Source: Mycobacterium sp. 050128 (GTDB taxonomy: Bacteria; Actinomycetota; Actinomycetes; Mycobacteriales; Mycobacteriaceae). From it: a stretch of DNA of 64,000 bases. Where the stretch lies: positions 2,046,001 to 2,110,000 of the forward strand of contig NZ_JAZGLW010000001.1 of the NCBI RefSeq assembly GCF_036409155.1. The letters are read 5' to 3'. Both the position numbers and the translations under genes were made by a program. Positions 11,418 through 23,466 of the stretch are shown piece by piece. The notes beneath the pieces were generated by a model. That model saw only the letters and a program-made list of their open reading frames with translations, ran no database searches and was not told the origin of the DNA. The first letter of the stretch is position 1. Every line of letters starts with the position of its first letter.

Positions 11418-11738
11418 CTATTCAGACGGCTTACTCCCCGCGACGTCCATGACAACCTCGAATTCCAGCAGCGACGCACCGGTCGCCACCGGGTTGGCAC
11501 GCTGACCAGCATGGGCTTCGACGGCGGGCCCACTCGCCCACGCCTGGAATGCTTCATCGGACTCCCAGTGTGTCACGACGAAGTAGCGGTTCTCGCCCTT
11601 CACCGGACGCAGCAGCTGAAAGCCGAGGAAGCCGGGCTGGTTGTCCACCGCATGGGCGCGATGGGCGAAGCGCTTTTCCAGCTCAGGGCCGGCGTCGGCG
11701 GGCACTTCGATTGCGTTGATCTTCACCACTGACGGCAT
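11418..11738 (-). CDS. mhuD: heme-degrading monooxygenase MhuD
   Basis: IsdG-type enzyme that opens heme to mycobilin and releases iron. The 106-residue protein is nearly the M. tuberculosis sequence: PSVVKINAIEVPADAGPELE start, FAHRAHAV, and THWESDEAFQAW with the catalytic Trp. The heme-ligand His lies in AVEAHAG, and the conserved Asn in the FAHR(A)H region appears in the altered form AVDNQ. The ATG at 11738 is the family start. On its own strand TAGCCT lies 7 bases before the ATG with no Shine-Dalgarno, so the mRNA may be leaderless. The gene is divergent from an alpha/beta hydrolase and upstream of lpqF. Confidence 0.95.
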   Translation of the reverse strand: MPSVVKINAIEVPADAGPELEKRFAHRAHAVDNQPGFLGFQLLRPVKGENRYFVVTHWESDEAFQAWASGPAVEAHAGQRANPVATGASLLEFEVVMDVAGSKPSE

Positions 11739-11802
11739 GTTCGCTAGGCTACCCCGCACCCTGCCCTGTCCTGCTCATGGGCGGGCCACGCAAGATGGTG
11801 CA

Positions 11803-12591
11803 ATGCCCACCGATCTGTTGACCTGCCGGGGCGGGCAAGGCGAGCCGTTGATTTTGGTCCACGGCCTGATGGGCCGCGGCACCACCTGGTCGCGCCAGCT
11901 GCCATGGCTGACCCGGCTGGGCACCGTCTACACCTACGATGCGCCGTGGCATCGCGGCCGCGATGTCGAGGACCCGTACCCGATCAGCACCGAACGCTTC
12001 GTGGCCGACCTCGCCGACGCGGTAACCACATTGGCGACGCCGGTGCGGCTGGTGGGCCATTCGATGGGGGCACTGCACTCCTGGTGTCTGGCCGCGCAGC
12101 ACCCCGAGCTGGTTTCGGCCCTGGTCCTCGAGGACATGGCACCCGACTTTCGCGGCCGTACCACCGGTCCGTGGGAGCCGTGGCTGCACGCGCTTCCGGT
12201 CGAATTCGACACTGCCGAACAGGTTTACAACGAATTCGGTCCGGTCGCAGGCCGATATTTTCTGGAGGCCTTCGACCATACCGACTCCGGTTGGCGGTTA
12301 CACGGTCACACCTCGCGATGGATCGAGATCGCCGCAGAATGGGGCACCCGGGACTACTGGGAGCACTGGCTGGCGGTCCGGGTGCCGGCGTTGCTGCTCG
12401 AGGCCGGCAACTCCGTCACTCCGCCCGGCCAGATGCGCGGTATGTACGAAAAGCATTCGACGGCAACATATCTGGTGGTTCCCGAGGCCGGTCATCTGAT
12501 TCACGACGATGCCCCGCAGGTCTACCGTGAAGCCGTCGAGTCATTCCTCGCCGGCGAGCCCGAACCGGCCGTCGCTGGTCTGCGTCACTAG
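11803..12591 (+). CDS. alpha/beta hydrolase (Rv3591c-like)
   Basis: The 262-residue cytosolic alpha/beta hydrolase has an HGLMGRG oxyanion segment (~residues 20-26), the nucleophile elbow GHSMG (~residues 85-89), and the final catalytic His in EAGHLIHDDAP. No signal peptide is visible. The place between mhuD and mutY matches Rv3591c. The 3' end overlaps mutY by 51 bases tail to tail. The substrate is unknown. Confidence 0.9.
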   Translation: MPTDLLTCRGGQGEPLILVHGLMGRGTTWSRQLPWLTRLGTVYTYDAPWHRGRDVEDPYPISTERFVADLADAVTTLATPVRLVGHSMGALHSWCLAAQHPELVSALVLEDMAPDFRGRTTGPWEPWLHALPVEFDTAEQVYNEFGPVAGRYFLEAFDHTDSGWRLHGHTSRWIEIAAEWGTRDYWEHWLAVRVPALLLEAGNSVTPPGQMRGMYEKHSTATYLVVPEAGHLIHDDAPQVYREAVESFLAGEPEPAVAGLRH

Positions 12592-13425
12592 GCCGTCGGC
12601 AAGCAGCGAATACAGTGCCCGGTCGCGCTGGGCGGTATCGGTGAGCCACGCGACATCCAGCTCCGCCCGGCTCACTGGAGAATCCTTGGCGCGCAAGACA
12701 TCCAACAACCGTCCGCGGACTTGGCGATCCGTTCCGGCATACGTCTGAACGCGGCGGGCCGGCCCTTGCGCGGGCGGAAAGCCGGCCTGCCGCCACGCAC
12801 AGTGCTCTAGCGGGCACAACCCGCAGCGCGGAGCGCGCGCAGTGCACACCGTGGCGCCCAGCTCCATCAGTGCCACCGAAAACTGCGGCGCCGTAGCGTC
12901 TTTCGGCAACAGCGCCGAAACGTCGGCAAGGTCGCGGGTTGTGGACGCCGCAGCGGCGTCGGCTAGGCCGTGCACGGCGCGGGCCACCACCCGTCGCACA
13001 TTGGTGTCCACCACCGGCACCCGCTTGCGGTAGGCGAAGCACGCCACGGCTCGCGCCGTATAGCTGCCGATGCCCGGCAACCCCAATAGGATTTCGACGT
13101 CGTCGGGAACGACGTCGCCGTGATCACGCGCAATGACGATGGCGCATTCGTGCAAGCGCTTTGCCCGCCTCGGGTAGCCCAGCTTGCCCCACGCCCGCAG
13201 CACGTCGGCCGCACTGGCCGCCGCGGTCGCCGACGGTGTGGGCCAGCGCCGTACCCAGTCCGTCCAGATCGGCAGCACCCGGGCCACCGGAGTCTGTTGC
13301 AGCATGAATTCGCTGACCAGGATCTGCCACGCGTCCACACCCGGTTCCCGCCAGGGCAGATCGCGGCGCGAGAGTTCGTACCACCCCAGAAGTTCACCCG
13401 CCGGGATTTGCCCCTGGCTAGTCAT
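12541..13425 (-). CDS. mutY: adenine DNA glycosylase MutY
   Basis: Removes adenine opposite 8-oxoguanine. The 294-residue protein shows the catalytic Glu in LVSEFMLQQTPV, the helix-hairpin-helix LLGLPGIGSYTA, the catalytic Asp in VPVVDTNVRR, and an iron-sulfur cluster loop. Its cysteines are spaced C-x6-C-x2-C-x4-C, one residue shorter at the end than the E. coli spacing. The ATG at 13425 begins MTSQGQIPAGELLGWY; the frame is open further upstream but enters the carbonic anhydrase gene. It is convergent with the hydrolase and divergent from the carbonic anhydrase. Confidence 0.95.
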   Translation of the reverse strand: MTSQGQIPAGELLGWYELSRRDLPWREPGVDAWQILVSEFMLQQTPVARVLPIWTDWVRRWPTPSATAAASAADVLRAWGKLGYPRRAKRLHECAIVIARDHGDVVPDDVEILLGLPGIGSYTARAVACFAYRKRVPVVDTNVRRVVARAVHGLADAAAASTTRDLADVSALLPKDATAPQFSVALMELGATVCTARAPRCGLCPLEHCAWRQAGFPPAQGPARRVQTYAGTDRQVRGRLLDVLRAKDSPVSRAELDVAWLTDTAQRDRALYSLLADGLVTQTSDGRFGLAGEE

Positions 13426-13455
13426 CGGCGCCCTCGGCAAGCCAGAATGTCTCCC

Positions 13456-14073
13456 ATGCCCAACTCCAATCCGGTATCCGCATGGAAAGCACTCAAAGAG
13501 GGTAACGAGCGATTCGTCGCCGGACAGCCTGCGCACCCGAGCCAGAGCGTCGAGCATCGTGCCAGCCTGGCTTCCGGGCAGAAGCCCACAGCGGTTGTGT
13601 TCGGCTGTGCGGACAGCCGGGTGGCCGCCGAGCTCATCTTCGATCAGGGCCTGGGCGACATGTTCGTGGTGCGCACCGCCGGGCAGGCGATCGACTCCGC
13701 GGTACTGGGCTCGATCGAGTTCGCGGTCACCGTGCTCGACGTTCCGCTGATCGTGGTCCTCGGCCACAACAGCTGCGGCGCCGTCAAGGCCGCCATCGGC
13801 GCGGTCGACGACGGCGCGATCCCAGGCGGTTTTGTGCGCGACGTGGTGGAGCGGGTCGCGCCGTCGATTCTGCTGGGGCGCCGTGAGGGGCTGAGTCGTG
13901 TCGACGAGTTCGAGGCACGGCATGTATGCGAGACGTTGGCGCAGCTCACATCGCGTTCTGCCGCCATCGCCGAGCGCGTTTCGGCTGGCACGCTGGCGCT
14001 GGCCGGGGTCACCTACCACCTCTCCGACGGGCGCGCGGCGCTGGTCGATCACGTCGGCGACATCGGCGAATAA
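13456..14073 (+). CDS. canB: beta-carbonic anhydrase (CanB type)
   Basis: Zinc enzyme interconverting CO2 and bicarbonate. The 205-residue protein has the family metal set Cys51, Asp53 (CADSR), His104 and Cys107 (GHNSCGAV). The place and sequence match Rv3588c (CanB) of M. tuberculosis. The ATG at 13456 starts the conserved MPNSNPVSAWKALKEGNERF. It is divergent from mutY, with 30 bases between start codons, so the two promoters must overlap or be leaderless. Confidence 0.96.
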   Translation: MPNSNPVSAWKALKEGNERFVAGQPAHPSQSVEHRASLASGQKPTAVVFGCADSRVAAELIFDQGLGDMFVVRTAGQAIDSAVLGSIEFAVTVLDVPLIVVLGHNSCGAVKAAIGAVDDGAIPGGFVRDVVERVAPSILLGRREGLSRVDEFEARHVCETLAQLTSRSAAIAERVSAGTLALAGVTYHLSDGRAALVDHVGDIGE

Positions 14074-14180
14074 CGGGCGGGCCTCGCCAGCAGCACGGGC
14101 CACTAACACGGCGGTTGGCCAGCTAACATCGCGACACGCCGAGTCGGATCGGACAAATCGGTGTGACCTGGACTTATGGT

Positions 14181-14993
14181 GTGACCGTGCTGGATCTGGA
14201 ACCGCGTGGCCCGCTACCCACGGAGATCTATTGGCGGCGCAGGGGGCTGGCCCTGGGGATCGCGGTCGTCGTGATCGGCATCGCTGTCGCTACTGTCATC
14301 GCCTTTATGGGCAACAGCGCGGGCGCCAAGCCTGCCAGCGTCAACAAGGCCGGCCCGGGTCAAAGCGCCGCGGTGGCACCTCCGCCGCAAGTGCCGCCCC
14401 CGCCGGGGCAGGAAGGCGTCACCCCGGTGCCGGCTCCGCAGGGGCAAAACCCCGAGGCCCCGACGCCGACCGCGGCGGTACAGCCGCCTCCGGTGCTCAA
14501 GGAGGGCGACGACTGCCCGGACTCGACGCTGGCCGTCAAGGGCCTGACCAACGCCCCCCAGTACTTCATCGGTGACCAGCCGAAGTTCACGATGGTCGTC
14601 ACCAACATCGGCCTGGTGGCGTGCAAGCGTGACGTCGGCGCCGCCGTACTGGCCGCCTACGTGTACTCGCTGGACAACAAGCGGCTGTGGTCCAATCTGG
14701 ACTGCGCGCCGTCCAACGAGACCCTGGTCAAGACCTTCACGCCCGGCGAACAGGTGACGACGGCGGTGACTTGGACGGGGATGGGATCCTCGCCGCACTG
14801 CCCGCTGCCGCGCCCGGCGATCGGACCGGGCACCTACAACCTCGTCGTGCAGCTGGGCAACCTGCGCTCGATCGCGGTGCCGTTCATTCTGAACCAGCCG
14901 CCGCCCCCGCCGGGGCCGGTGCCGGGTCAGCCGGCGGTGCCGCAGCCCGAGGCTCCGCCCGGGGCAGCTCCCGGTCCGTCGCCCGCGGGCTAG
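14181..14993 (+). CDS. conserved membrane-anchored protein with Pro-rich linker (Rv3587c-like)
   Basis: The ~270-residue protein has a short cytosolic start, one transmembrane helix (~residues 23-45) and a Pro/Ala/Gln-rich linker (~55-110). A cysteine-containing extracytoplasmic domain (DDCPDSTLAVKG to PFILNQPP) and a Pro/Gly-rich tail follow. It matches Rv3587c of M. tuberculosis, a conserved protein of unknown function. GTG at 14181 gives the family start (TVLDLEPRGPLP); GTG at 14163 would add six residues. It ends directly against the disA stop, tail to tail. Confidence 0.88.
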   Translation: MTVLDLEPRGPLPTEIYWRRRGLALGIAVVVIGIAVATVIAFMGNSAGAKPASVNKAGPGQSAAVAPPPQVPPPPGQEGVTPVPAPQGQNPEAPTPTAAVQPPPVLKEGDDCPDSTLAVKGLTNAPQYFIGDQPKFTMVVTNIGLVACKRDVGAAVLAAYVYSLDNKRLWSNLDCAPSNETLVKTFTPGEQVTTAVTWTGMGSSPHCPLPRPAIGPGTYNLVVQLGNLRSIAVPFILNQPPPPPGPVPGQPAVPQPEAPPGAAPGPSPAG

Positions 14994-16073
<1,080 letters not shown>

Positions 16074-16093
16074 TCATTCTGCTACGCCAGGGC

Positions 16094-17503
16094 TTATGGC
16101 GTCGCAATGTATAGCCGTTTGGGTCCCGGGGGCCCGACGGCGCGGTCGTGGGCGATGTCGATCATGTGCTGCAGCGCCGCGCCGATGTTGGGCGCACTCA
16201 GTGCGCGCATGCCCCGCGGAACGGCCTCGCACCCGGGCGGAACCAGGGCGATGGTGAATCCCTGCCGGGCCGCTTCGGCCAGGCGCCGGTCGATGCCGCT
16301 GACCCGGCGCAGATCGCCCGCCAGGCCGACCTCGCCGATCATCACCGCGGTGGTGGGCAGCGGCAGGTCGGCCAGGGCCGAAGCCAGCGCGATCGCGACG
16401 GCGAGGTCCGAAGACGGATCGGTCAGCCGCATGCCGCCCACGGTGGACAGGTAGATGTCGTTGGCGGCCAGTGGCAGCTTGGCGTGCTTTTCCAGCACGG
16501 CGGTGATCATCGCGGCACGGGAGTGGTCGATCCCGCTGACCGCGCGGCGCGGTGAGCCGGCGTTCGGGGTGGCCAGCAGCGCCTGGACCTCGCCGATCAG
16601 CGGCCGTTTGCCGTCCAGCGCCACCGTGATCGCGGTGCCGGGCACCGGGGCGGGGCGTTGATCCAAGAACAGGTTCGACGGGTCGGCAACACCCTCAATT
16701 CCGTTGTCGTGCAACGTGAAACACCCGACTTCGTCGGCGCCGCCGAATCGGTTCTTGATGCCGCGGACCATCCGCAGCGAGCCGTTGCGGTCGCCCTCGA
16801 AATGTAGAACGACGTCGACGAGGTGTTCCAGCGAGCGCGGGCCGGCGATCGCGCCGTCCTTGGTGACATGGCCGACGAGGATCAGCGCCACGCCGTTGGA
16901 CTTGGCCGCTGCCGTCAGCGCCGCCGTCACGGCGCGCACCTGCGTGACCCCGCCGGCGACCCCGTCGGACCCGGCGGTGGACATGGTTTGCACCGAGTCG
17001 ACGATCACCAGCGCGGGCTTGACCGTCGCGATGTGCTCGAGCACCGTGTGCACGTCGGATTCGGCGGCCAGGTAGAGCTCGTCGCTGCCGCAATCGATGC
17101 GGTCCGCGCGCAGTCTGATCTGGCCCGCGGACTCCTCGCCGGAGATGTACAGCGCGCGCCGCCCGGACTGCGCCCACAGGTGGGCGACCTTGAGCAGCAA
17201 CGTCGATTTACCGACGCCCGGATCGCCGGCCAGCAGCGTGACCGAGCCGGGGACCACGCCGCCACCGAGTACGCGGTCGAGTTCGTCGATGCCCGTCGCG
17301 CGGTGCTGGCTGGCGCCCGCCTCGACGGAACTGATCGGAACCGCCTGCGACGTCCGATTCAGCGACCGACGGCCGCCCACCGCGCCGAGCACGGTCACCT
17401 CATGGACGGTGCCCCAGGTGCCGCATTCTCCGCAGCGGCCAACCCATTTGGCGGTGACGTGTCGGCACTCCGAGCAACGATATTGCGAGCGCGCATTAGC
17501 CAC
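16094..17503 (-). CDS. radA: DNA repair protein RadA
   Basis: RecA-related ATPase that extends recombination intermediates. The 469-residue protein begins with a four-cysteine zinc finger (CSEC and CGEC, residues ~10-28). It continues with the Walker [10 protein letters not shown] and the RadA-specific KNRFG motif, and ends in a Lon-like domain. GTG at 17503 gives the [13 protein letters not shown] start. It is transcribed with disA downstream; lpqE lies upstream on the same strand. Confidence 0.96.
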   Translation of the reverse strand: MANARSQYRCSECRHVTAKWVGRCGECGTWGTVHEVTVLGAVGGRRSLNRTSQAVPISSVEAGASQHRATGIDELDRVLGGGVVPGSVTLLAGDPGVGKSTLLLKVAHLWAQSGRRALYISGEESAGQIRLRADRIDCGSDELYLAAESDVHTVLEHIATVKPALVIVDSVQTMSTAGSDGVAGGVTQVRAVTAALTAAAKSNGVALILVGHVTKDGAIAGPRSLEHLVDVVLHFEGDRNGSLRMVRGIKNRFGGADEVGCFTLHDNGIEGVADPSNLFLDQRPAPVPGTAITVALDGKRPLIGEVQALLATPNAGSPRRAVSGIDHSRAAMITAVLEKHAKLPLAANDIYLSTVGGMRLTDPSSDLAVAIALASALADLPLPTTAVMIGEVGLAGDLRRVSGIDRRLAEAARQGFTIALVPPGCEAVPRGMRALSAPNIGAALQHMIDIAHDRAVGPPGPKRLYIATP

Positions 17504-17553
17504 GTCATGACGGTATCCGCCCGCGCCGACAAGACCAGCCGGGACACGGCCGT

Positions 17554-18108
17554 TTAGGCCTCCGGCGGAGCCATCCCGGCCGAAATCGGCACCTGCACGC
17601 TGGCTTGGCCCGCCTTCTCGAAGGTGAAGGTGAAGTTGTAGGAAAGCCCGTTGCTGATGGGCTTGGCCAAGTTGATGGATGCCTTGGCCGCGCTGTTGGG
17701 ATTGAGCGGGCCCGGCGCCACCCTCTGGCCTTCCGGCGTGCCGATGAACAGCATGCCGCTGGCGGGCAGCCGAGCGTCGCCGGTCACCGTCACGGTGCCG
17801 ATGTCACTGGTGATGCCCAGCAGCCGGTCCTCGACATCGGGGGACTGATTCACTGCTACCAGCACCAGGTCCACATTCTTACCCGGGCGTAGGTAGTCGC
17901 CGGTCTGCACGGCCTGGATGCGGATGTCGCGCAGTGCCACGTTGTTGAACGTGACCTTGTTGCCGTTGACGGCGGGCTCCTGGGTGGCCATCTGCGAGAT
18001 CTGTCCGGCGCCACAGCCGGTGAGCACGGTGGCGACCAGGGCAGCCAGGCCAACCAGGACGACTCGGGTACGAAGGCCGACCGCGAGGCTGGTCTTGAAG
18101 CGGTTCAC
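17554..18108 (-). CDS. lpqE: lipoprotein LpqE
   Basis: The 184-residue exported lipoprotein has basic residues, a hydrophobic signal and lipobox LTGC (~residues 29-32), then an immunoglobulin-like beta-rich domain without catalytic motifs. It matches Rv3584 (LpqE) by place and sequence; the function is unknown. I chose GTG at 18108 because AGGAGG lies just upstream and the signal peptide begins there ([12 protein letters not shown]). It is divergent from carD. Confidence 0.9.
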   Translation of the reverse strand: MNRFKTSLAVGLRTRVVLVGLAALVATVLTGCGAGQISQMATQEPAVNGNKVTFNNVALRDIRIQAVQTGDYLRPGKNVDLVLVAVNQSPDVEDRLLGITSDIGTVTVTGDARLPASGMLFIGTPEGQRVAPGPLNPNSAAKASINLAKPISNGLSYNFTFTFEKAGQASVQVPISAGMAPPEA

Positions 18109-18899
<791 letters not shown>

Positions 18900-18914
18900 A
18901 GGCCCTGAGCTCAC

Positions 18915-19586
18915 GTGGTCGGGGGCACAGTTGTCGCAGTGGTCCCGGCCGCGGGGTTGGGGGAACGGCTGCGTGCCGGTATCCCGAAGGCATTTTGCGA
19001 ACTCGATGGGCGCACGCTGCTGGAATGGGCCGTTGCGGGCCTGCTGAATTCGGGCGTCGTTAGTCATGTCGTGGCGGCGGTACCCGCCGATCGCGTGGAG
19101 CAGGCCAAGCAAGTTCTAGGCAGCCAGGCCACCGTGGTGGCCGGCGGAGCCGGGCGCACCGAATCGGTCAATCTGGCGTTGTCGGCCGTGGCTGGCGAAC
19201 CAGACTTCGTGCTGGTTCACGATGCCGCCCGTGCGTTGACACCGCCGGAGCTGATCGTGCGCGTGGTGGACGCGCTGCGGGCCGGTCACGGCGCCGTGGT
19301 GCCCGCGTTGCCGCTGCATGACACCATCAAGGCCGTGGATGCCGACGGCGTGGTGCTGAGCACGCCGGAACGGGCCGGGCTGCGCGCGGTGCAGACGCCG
19401 CAAGGGTTCGCCACCGAACTGCTGTTGCGCGCGTACCAGCGAGCGGCGGGCGCGGTTTTCACCGACGACGCGTCCATGGTGGAGTACGTCGGCGGCCAGG
19501 TTCAGGTGGTCGACGGCGACCCGCTGGCATTCAAGATCACCACTCCGCTGGATCTGTTACTGGCCCAAGCGATTGTGCGCCGGTGA
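18915..19586 (+). CDS. ispD: 2-C-methyl-D-erythritol 4-phosphate cytidylyltransferase IspD
   Basis: Third step of the MEP isoprenoid route, forming CDP-methylerythritol. The 223-residue protein has the nucleotide-binding PAAGLGERL near its start, HDAARALTP, and TPQGF toward the C terminus. The GTG start lies close behind carD. Its TGA overlaps the ispF GTG by 4 bases, giving a carD-ispD-ispF unit. Confidence 0.96.
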   Translation: MVGGTVVAVVPAAGLGERLRAGIPKAFCELDGRTLLEWAVAGLLNSGVVSHVVAAVPADRVEQAKQVLGSQATVVAGGAGRTESVNLALSAVAGEPDFVLVHDAARALTPPELIVRVVDALRAGHGAVVPALPLHDTIKAVDADGVVLSTPERAGLRAVQTPQGFATELLLRAYQRAAGAVFTDDASMVEYVGGQVQVVDGDPLAFKITTPLDLLLAQAIVRR

Positions 19587-20062
19587 ACGCGCTGCCTCGG
19601 GTCGGCCTGGGTACCGACGTACACCCGATTGAGCCCGGACGGCCCTGCTGGTTGCTGGGTCTGCAATTTCCCGACACCGACGGTTGCGCCGGCCATTCCG
19701 ATGGCGACGTCGCCGCGCACGCGTTGTGCGATGCCCTGTTGTCGGCCGTGGGGTTGGGCGACATCGGTGGCGTGTTCGGGGTCGACGATCCGCGCTGGAA
19801 GGGCGTCAGCGGCGCCGACATGCTGCGCCACGTCGTCGAGCTGGTATCGGAGGCGGGGTTTCGGGTCGGCAACGCCGCCGTGCAGGTGATCGGCAATCGG
19901 CCGAAGATCGGCCCGCGCCGCGCCGAGGCGCAGCAACTGCTGTCGGATCTGCTGCAGGCACCGGTATCGGTCTCGGCGACCACCACCGACGGGCTGGGCC
20001 TGACGGGCCGGGGTGAGGGTTTGGCCGCGATCGCGACGGCCCTCGTTGTCGCCGACGGATAG
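19583..20062 (+). CDS. ispF: 2-C-methyl-D-erythritol 2,4-cyclodiphosphate synthase IspF
   Basis: Fifth step of the MEP pathway, cyclising CDP-ME-2-phosphate. The 159-residue protein has the zinc site TDVHP (Asp and His near residues 10-12) with the third His in [10 protein letters not shown], and the C-terminal [14 protein letters not shown]. The GTG start overlaps ispD by 4 bases, as usual for this pair. Confidence 0.96.
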   Translation: MNALPRVGLGTDVHPIEPGRPCWLLGLQFPDTDGCAGHSDGDVAAHALCDALLSAVGLGDIGGVFGVDDPRWKGVSGADMLRHVVELVSEAGFRVGNAAVQVIGNRPKIGPRRAEAQQLLSDLLQAPVSVSATTTDGLGLTGRGEGLAAIATALVVADG

Positions 20063-20100
20063 CGCCCGCGAGCTGCGGTCGGCCGAGCTGAAGTAGCAGG

Positions 20101-20118
20101 TAAGCTGGCACGTCGTGA
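20101..20118 (+). promoter_or_regulatory. putative leaderless start of cysS (shared with lysS)
   Basis: TAAGCT (20101-20106) lies 8 bases before the cysS GTG (20115), with no Shine-Dalgarno. All 18 bases TAAGCTGGCACGTCGTGA are identical to the lysS start at 2734-2751. This fits a -10 element with transcription beginning at or near the start codon. Confidence 0.5.
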
Positions 20119-21524
20119 CCGATCGCCCCCCCATGCGGCTACACGACACCGCAGCCGGTGCTGTGCGTGATTTCGTTCCGCTGCGCCAGGGGCACGTGTC
20201 CATCTATCTCTGTGGCGCCACCGTTCAGGGCCAGCCGCACATCGGCCATGTCCGCAGCGGCGTGGCCTTCGACATCCTGCGGCGCTGGCTGATGGCGCGC
20301 GGCTATGACGTCGCGTTCATCCGCAACGTGACCGATATCGAAGACAAGATCCTCGCCAAGGCCGCAGCAGCATGCCGGCCGTGGTGGGAGTGGGCGGCGA
20401 CCTACGAGCGCGCATTCACCGCGGCCTACGACGCCCTGGACGTCTTGCCGCCGTCGGCGGAGCCGCGAGCCACCGGCCACATCACCCAGATGGTCGAATT
20501 AATGGAACGCCTGATCGAAAATGGTCACGCGTATGCCGCCGCCGGTGACGTCTACTTCGATGTGCTCAGCTACCCCGAGTACGGGCAGCTGTCCGGCCAC
20601 CGGATCGATGACGTCCACCAGGGCGAGGGGGCGGGCACCGGCAAGCGCGACCAGCGCGATTTCACCTTGTGGAAGGGCGAGAAGCCGGGTGAGCCCTCAT
20701 GGCCCTCGCCGTGGGGCCGCGGGCGCCCGGGCTGGCACCTGGAATGCTCAGCGATGGCGCGCACCTATTTGGGTCCCGAATTCGACATCCATTGTGGTGG
20801 AATGGATTTGGTGTTCCCGCATCATGAGAACGAAATCGCCCAGAGCCGCGCGGCCGGGGATGGGTTCGCCCGCTACTGGCTGCACAACGGCTGGGTGACG
20901 ATGGGCGGGGAGAAGATGAGTAAGTCGCTGGGCAACGTGTTGTCCATCCCGGCGATGCTGCAGCGGGTGCGGCCGCCGGAGCTGCGCTACTACCTGGGTA
21001 GCGCCCACTATCGCTCGATGCTCGAATTCTCCGATACCGCCCTGCAGGATGCGGTGAAAGCCTATGTGGGAGTTGAGGACTTCCTGCATCGCGTGCGCGT
21101 CCGGGTCGGGGGCGTGGTCCCCGGCGAGTGGACGCCGCGATTCGCCGACGCACTCGACGACGACCTCGCGGTGCCGATCGCGTTGGCCGAGATCCACCAA
21201 TCCCGCGCCGAGGGCAATCGGGCGCTCGACGCGGGCGATCACGAAGGTGCCCTGCGGCAGGCCGGCTCGATCCGCGCGATGATGGGCATCCTGGGCTGCG
21301 ACCCGCTGGACGAACGCTGGGAGACGCGCGACGAGACGTCGGCCGCCCTCGCGGCCGTCGACGTGCTGGTTCAGTCCGAGCTGGAAAGCCGCAAGCGAGC
21401 CCGCGAGGAGCGCAATTGGGCTCTCGCAGACCAGATCCGGGACCGGCTCAAAATCGCCGGCATCGAGGTCACCGACACCGCCGACGGGCCGCAGTGGGAG
21501 CTGCAAGCCGGCCTAGAAAAGTGA
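20115..21524 (+). CDS. cysS: cysteinyl-tRNA synthetase
   Basis: Class I synthetase charging tRNA-Cys. The 469-residue protein has HIGH in [11 protein letters not shown] (~residue 39), KMSKS in [11 protein letters not shown], and zinc-ligand residues in the CGGMDL and HHENE segments. It matches CysS1 (Rv3580c), not the MshC ligase paralogue. The GTG start lacks a Shine-Dalgarno and appears leaderless. rlmB starts 11 bases after the stop. Confidence 0.96.
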   Translation: MTDRPPMRLHDTAAGAVRDFVPLRQGHVSIYLCGATVQGQPHIGHVRSGVAFDILRRWLMARGYDVAFIRNVTDIEDKILAKAAAACRPWWEWAATYERAFTAAYDALDVLPPSAEPRATGHITQMVELMERLIENGHAYAAAGDVYFDVLSYPEYGQLSGHRIDDVHQGEGAGTGKRDQRDFTLWKGEKPGEPSWPSPWGRGRPGWHLECSAMARTYLGPEFDIHCGGMDLVFPHHENEIAQSRAAGDGFARYWLHNGWVTMGGEKMSKSLGNVLSIPAMLQRVRPPELRYYLGSAHYRSMLEFSDTALQDAVKAYVGVEDFLHRVRVRVGGVVPGEWTPRFADALDDDLAVPIALAEIHQSRAEGNRALDAGDHEGALRQAGSIRAMMGILGCDPLDERWETRDETSAALAAVDVLVQSELESRKRAREERNWALADQIRDRLKIAGIEVTDTADGPQWELQAGLEK

Positions 21525-21535
21525 TGGACGAGTAG

Positions 21536-22468
21536 ATGGCCGGCAACTCCCGGCGCCAAGGGGCGATACGTAAGTCCGGCAGCAAGAAGGCCCCGACCGT
21601 AGGTTCGGGCGGCCAGCGGCGTCGTGGCTTGGAGGGTCGTGGCCCCACGCCGCCCGCGCGTCTGCGCCCCAACCATCCCGCTGCCAAGCGCGCCGCCCAG
21701 CCACAACAACGCCGGCCGGCCAAACGCACCGACGAAACCGAAACCGTGCTGGGCCGCAATCCGGTGGTGGAATGCCTGCGCGCCGGGGTGCCCGCGACGG
21801 CCCTGTACATCGCGCTCGGCACCGAAGCCGACGAGCGGGTGACCGAATCCGTTGCCCGGGCAGCCGATTTGGGCATCGCGATCTTGGAAGTGCCCCGCAC
21901 CGACCTGGACAAGATGACCGCGAATCATCTGCACCAGGGCATCGCGCTGCAGGTGCCGCCGTACAACTACGCCCACCCCGACGACCTGCTCACCACCGCA
22001 CTGCAGTCGCCGCCGGCGCTGCTGGTCGCGCTGGACAACATCTCCGACCCCCGCAACCTCGGGGCAATCGTCCGCTCGGTCGCGGCCTTCGGCGGACACG
22101 GAGTGGTTATCCCGCAACGCCGTTCGGCTTCGGTGACGGCGGTGGCCTGGCGCACCAGCGCCGGCGCCGCGGCCCGCCTGCCGGTGGCGCGCGCCACCAA
22201 TCTCAACAGAACACTGAAGAATTGGGCCGACCGTGGAGTGCGGGTGGTCGGATTGGACGCCGGCGGTGACACCGTGGTGGACGACCTGGACGGCGCCGAC
22301 CCGATAGTGGTGGTCGTCGGGTCCGAAGGCAAAGGCCTCTCCCGGTTGGTGCGGCAGAACTGCGACCAGGTGGTGTCGATACCGATGGCCGGTCATGCCG
22401 AATCGTTGAATGCTTCGGTGGCCGCCGGGGTGGTGCTCGCCGAAATCGCGCGTCAGCGCAGGAGTTAA
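21536..22468 (+). CDS. rlmB: 23S rRNA (guanosine-2'-O-)-methyltransferase, RlmB/SpoU family
   Basis: The 310-residue protein has a basic disordered N terminus (~1-65) and a substrate-binding domain ([16 protein letters not shown]). The SpoU knot carries motif 1 ([14 protein letters not shown]), motif 2 ([11 protein letters not shown]) and motif 3 ([11 protein letters not shown]). SAM-dependent ribose methylation of 23S rRNA is expected from the family; the exact nucleotide is not certain. It is the Rv3579c counterpart, co-directional with cysS. Confidence 0.94.
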   Translation: MAGNSRRQGAIRKSGSKKAPTVGSGGQRRRGLEGRGPTPPARLRPNHPAAKRAAQPQQRRPAKRTDETETVLGRNPVVECLRAGVPATALYIALGTEADERVTESVARAADLGIAILEVPRTDLDKMTANHLHQGIALQVPPYNYAHPDDLLTTALQSPPALLVALDNISDPRNLGAIVRSVAAFGGHGVVIPQRRSASVTAVAWRTSAGAAARLPVARATNLNRTLKNWADRGVRVVGLDAGGDTVVDDLDGADPIVVVVGSEGKGLSRLVRQNCDQVVSIPMAGHAESLNASVAAGVVLAEIARQRRS

Positions 22469-22473
22469 CCGGG

Positions 22474-23466
22474 TTGCCGGGCCGGATCGCGTGTCTGGGC
22501 GCGGTGCTGGCCGCGGTCGCACTGCTGGTGCCGCTGCCGGTGTCCGGGGCGCAAGCACCCGACTTCGATCTCCAGGCACATCGCGGCGGTCGTGGTGAGA
22601 CCACCGAGGAATCGCTGCGTGCCTTCGCCAAATCACTCGAACTAGGCGTCAGCACACTCGAACTCGACATCGTCATCACCAAAGACGGGCAGCCCCTGGT
22701 GTGGCACGATCCGACGATCGACGCCGAAAAATGCGTCGACACCGGGCCCGCGATTGCCGGCGATCCGCAATACCCGTACGTCGGAAAGCTGGTGCACGAA
22801 CTCACTCTGGCGCAGCTACGAACATTGGACTGCGGTCGCCTGCTCACCGAGTTTCCCCGAGCTGAAGTGGTGCGGGGCAACAAGATAGCGACCTTGCCGG
22901 AAGTCTTCGCGCTCGCCGACTCCTACCGGGCTCCGAACGGAACAGGGGTGCGTTACAACATCGAAACCAAGGTGGAGGCCGACCGGCCGAGCCGATCGGC
23001 CGAGCCCCAGAAATTCGTCGACATAATCCTGGGAGCAGTCAGGTCGGCGGGCAAGGTCTCTTCCGTCGACATTCAGAGCTTCGACTGGCGAACCCTGCCG
23101 ATGGTGCACCGGGCCGAACCGTCGATTCCGTTGGTGGCCTTGTACAACGAGGAGACCTGGGCGCCGGATTCGCCGTGGCTGGCCGGCATCGACGCCACAG
23201 CCGTCGGAGATGCGATGATCGGGGCGCTGATGGTGGGGGCCAGCATCGTCTCGCCCAGATACCAGTTGGTCACCGGCAAGCCGTATGTCGATCACGCGCA
23301 TGCGTTGGGGCTCAAGGTCATTCCATGGACCGTCAACGACGCCGCGGCGATGCGTGAGCAAATCGGCTTTGGTGTCGACGGCCTCATCACCGACTACCCG
23401 ACGCTGCTGCGCGCCGTGATGGCCGACCTCGGTATGCCGTTACCGCCGGCCTGTCGTCGCGGTTAG
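22474..23466 (+). CDS. secreted glycerophosphodiester phosphodiesterase
   Basis: The 330-residue protein with an N-terminal signal peptide (~1-26, ending VSGAQA) has a GDPD TIM-barrel. Visible motifs are AHRGGRGETTEES with the first catalytic His and Arg, LELDIVITKDGQPLVWHDPTID with Glu, Asp and the second His, and a conserved ETKVE. It hydrolyses glycerophosphodiesters, probably outside the membrane. The start is TTG at 22474, preceded by an AGGAG. Five bases separate it from rlmB; its end overlaps the next, convergent gene by 4 bases. Confidence 0.88.
   Translation: MPGRIACLGAVLAAVALLVPLPVSGAQAPDFDLQAHRGGRGETTEESLRAFAKSLELGVSTLELDIVITKDGQPLVWHDPTIDAEKCVDTGPAIAGDPQYPYVGKLVHELTLAQLRTLDCGRLLTEFPRAEVVRGNKIATLPEVFALADSYRAPNGTGVRYNIETKVEADRPSRSAEPQKFVDIILGAVRSAGKVSSVDIQSFDWRTLPMVHRAEPSIPLVALYNEETWAPDSPWLAGIDATAVGDAMIGALMVGASIVSPRYQLVTGKPYVDHAHALGLKVIPWTVNDAAAMREQIGFGVDGLITDYPTLLRAVMADLGMPLPPACRRG

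Noticed and set aside
13426..14109. Long upstream extension of the mutY frame
   Set aside because: It is antisense to the carbonic anhydrase gene; MutY homology begins at MTSQGQIPAGE (13425).
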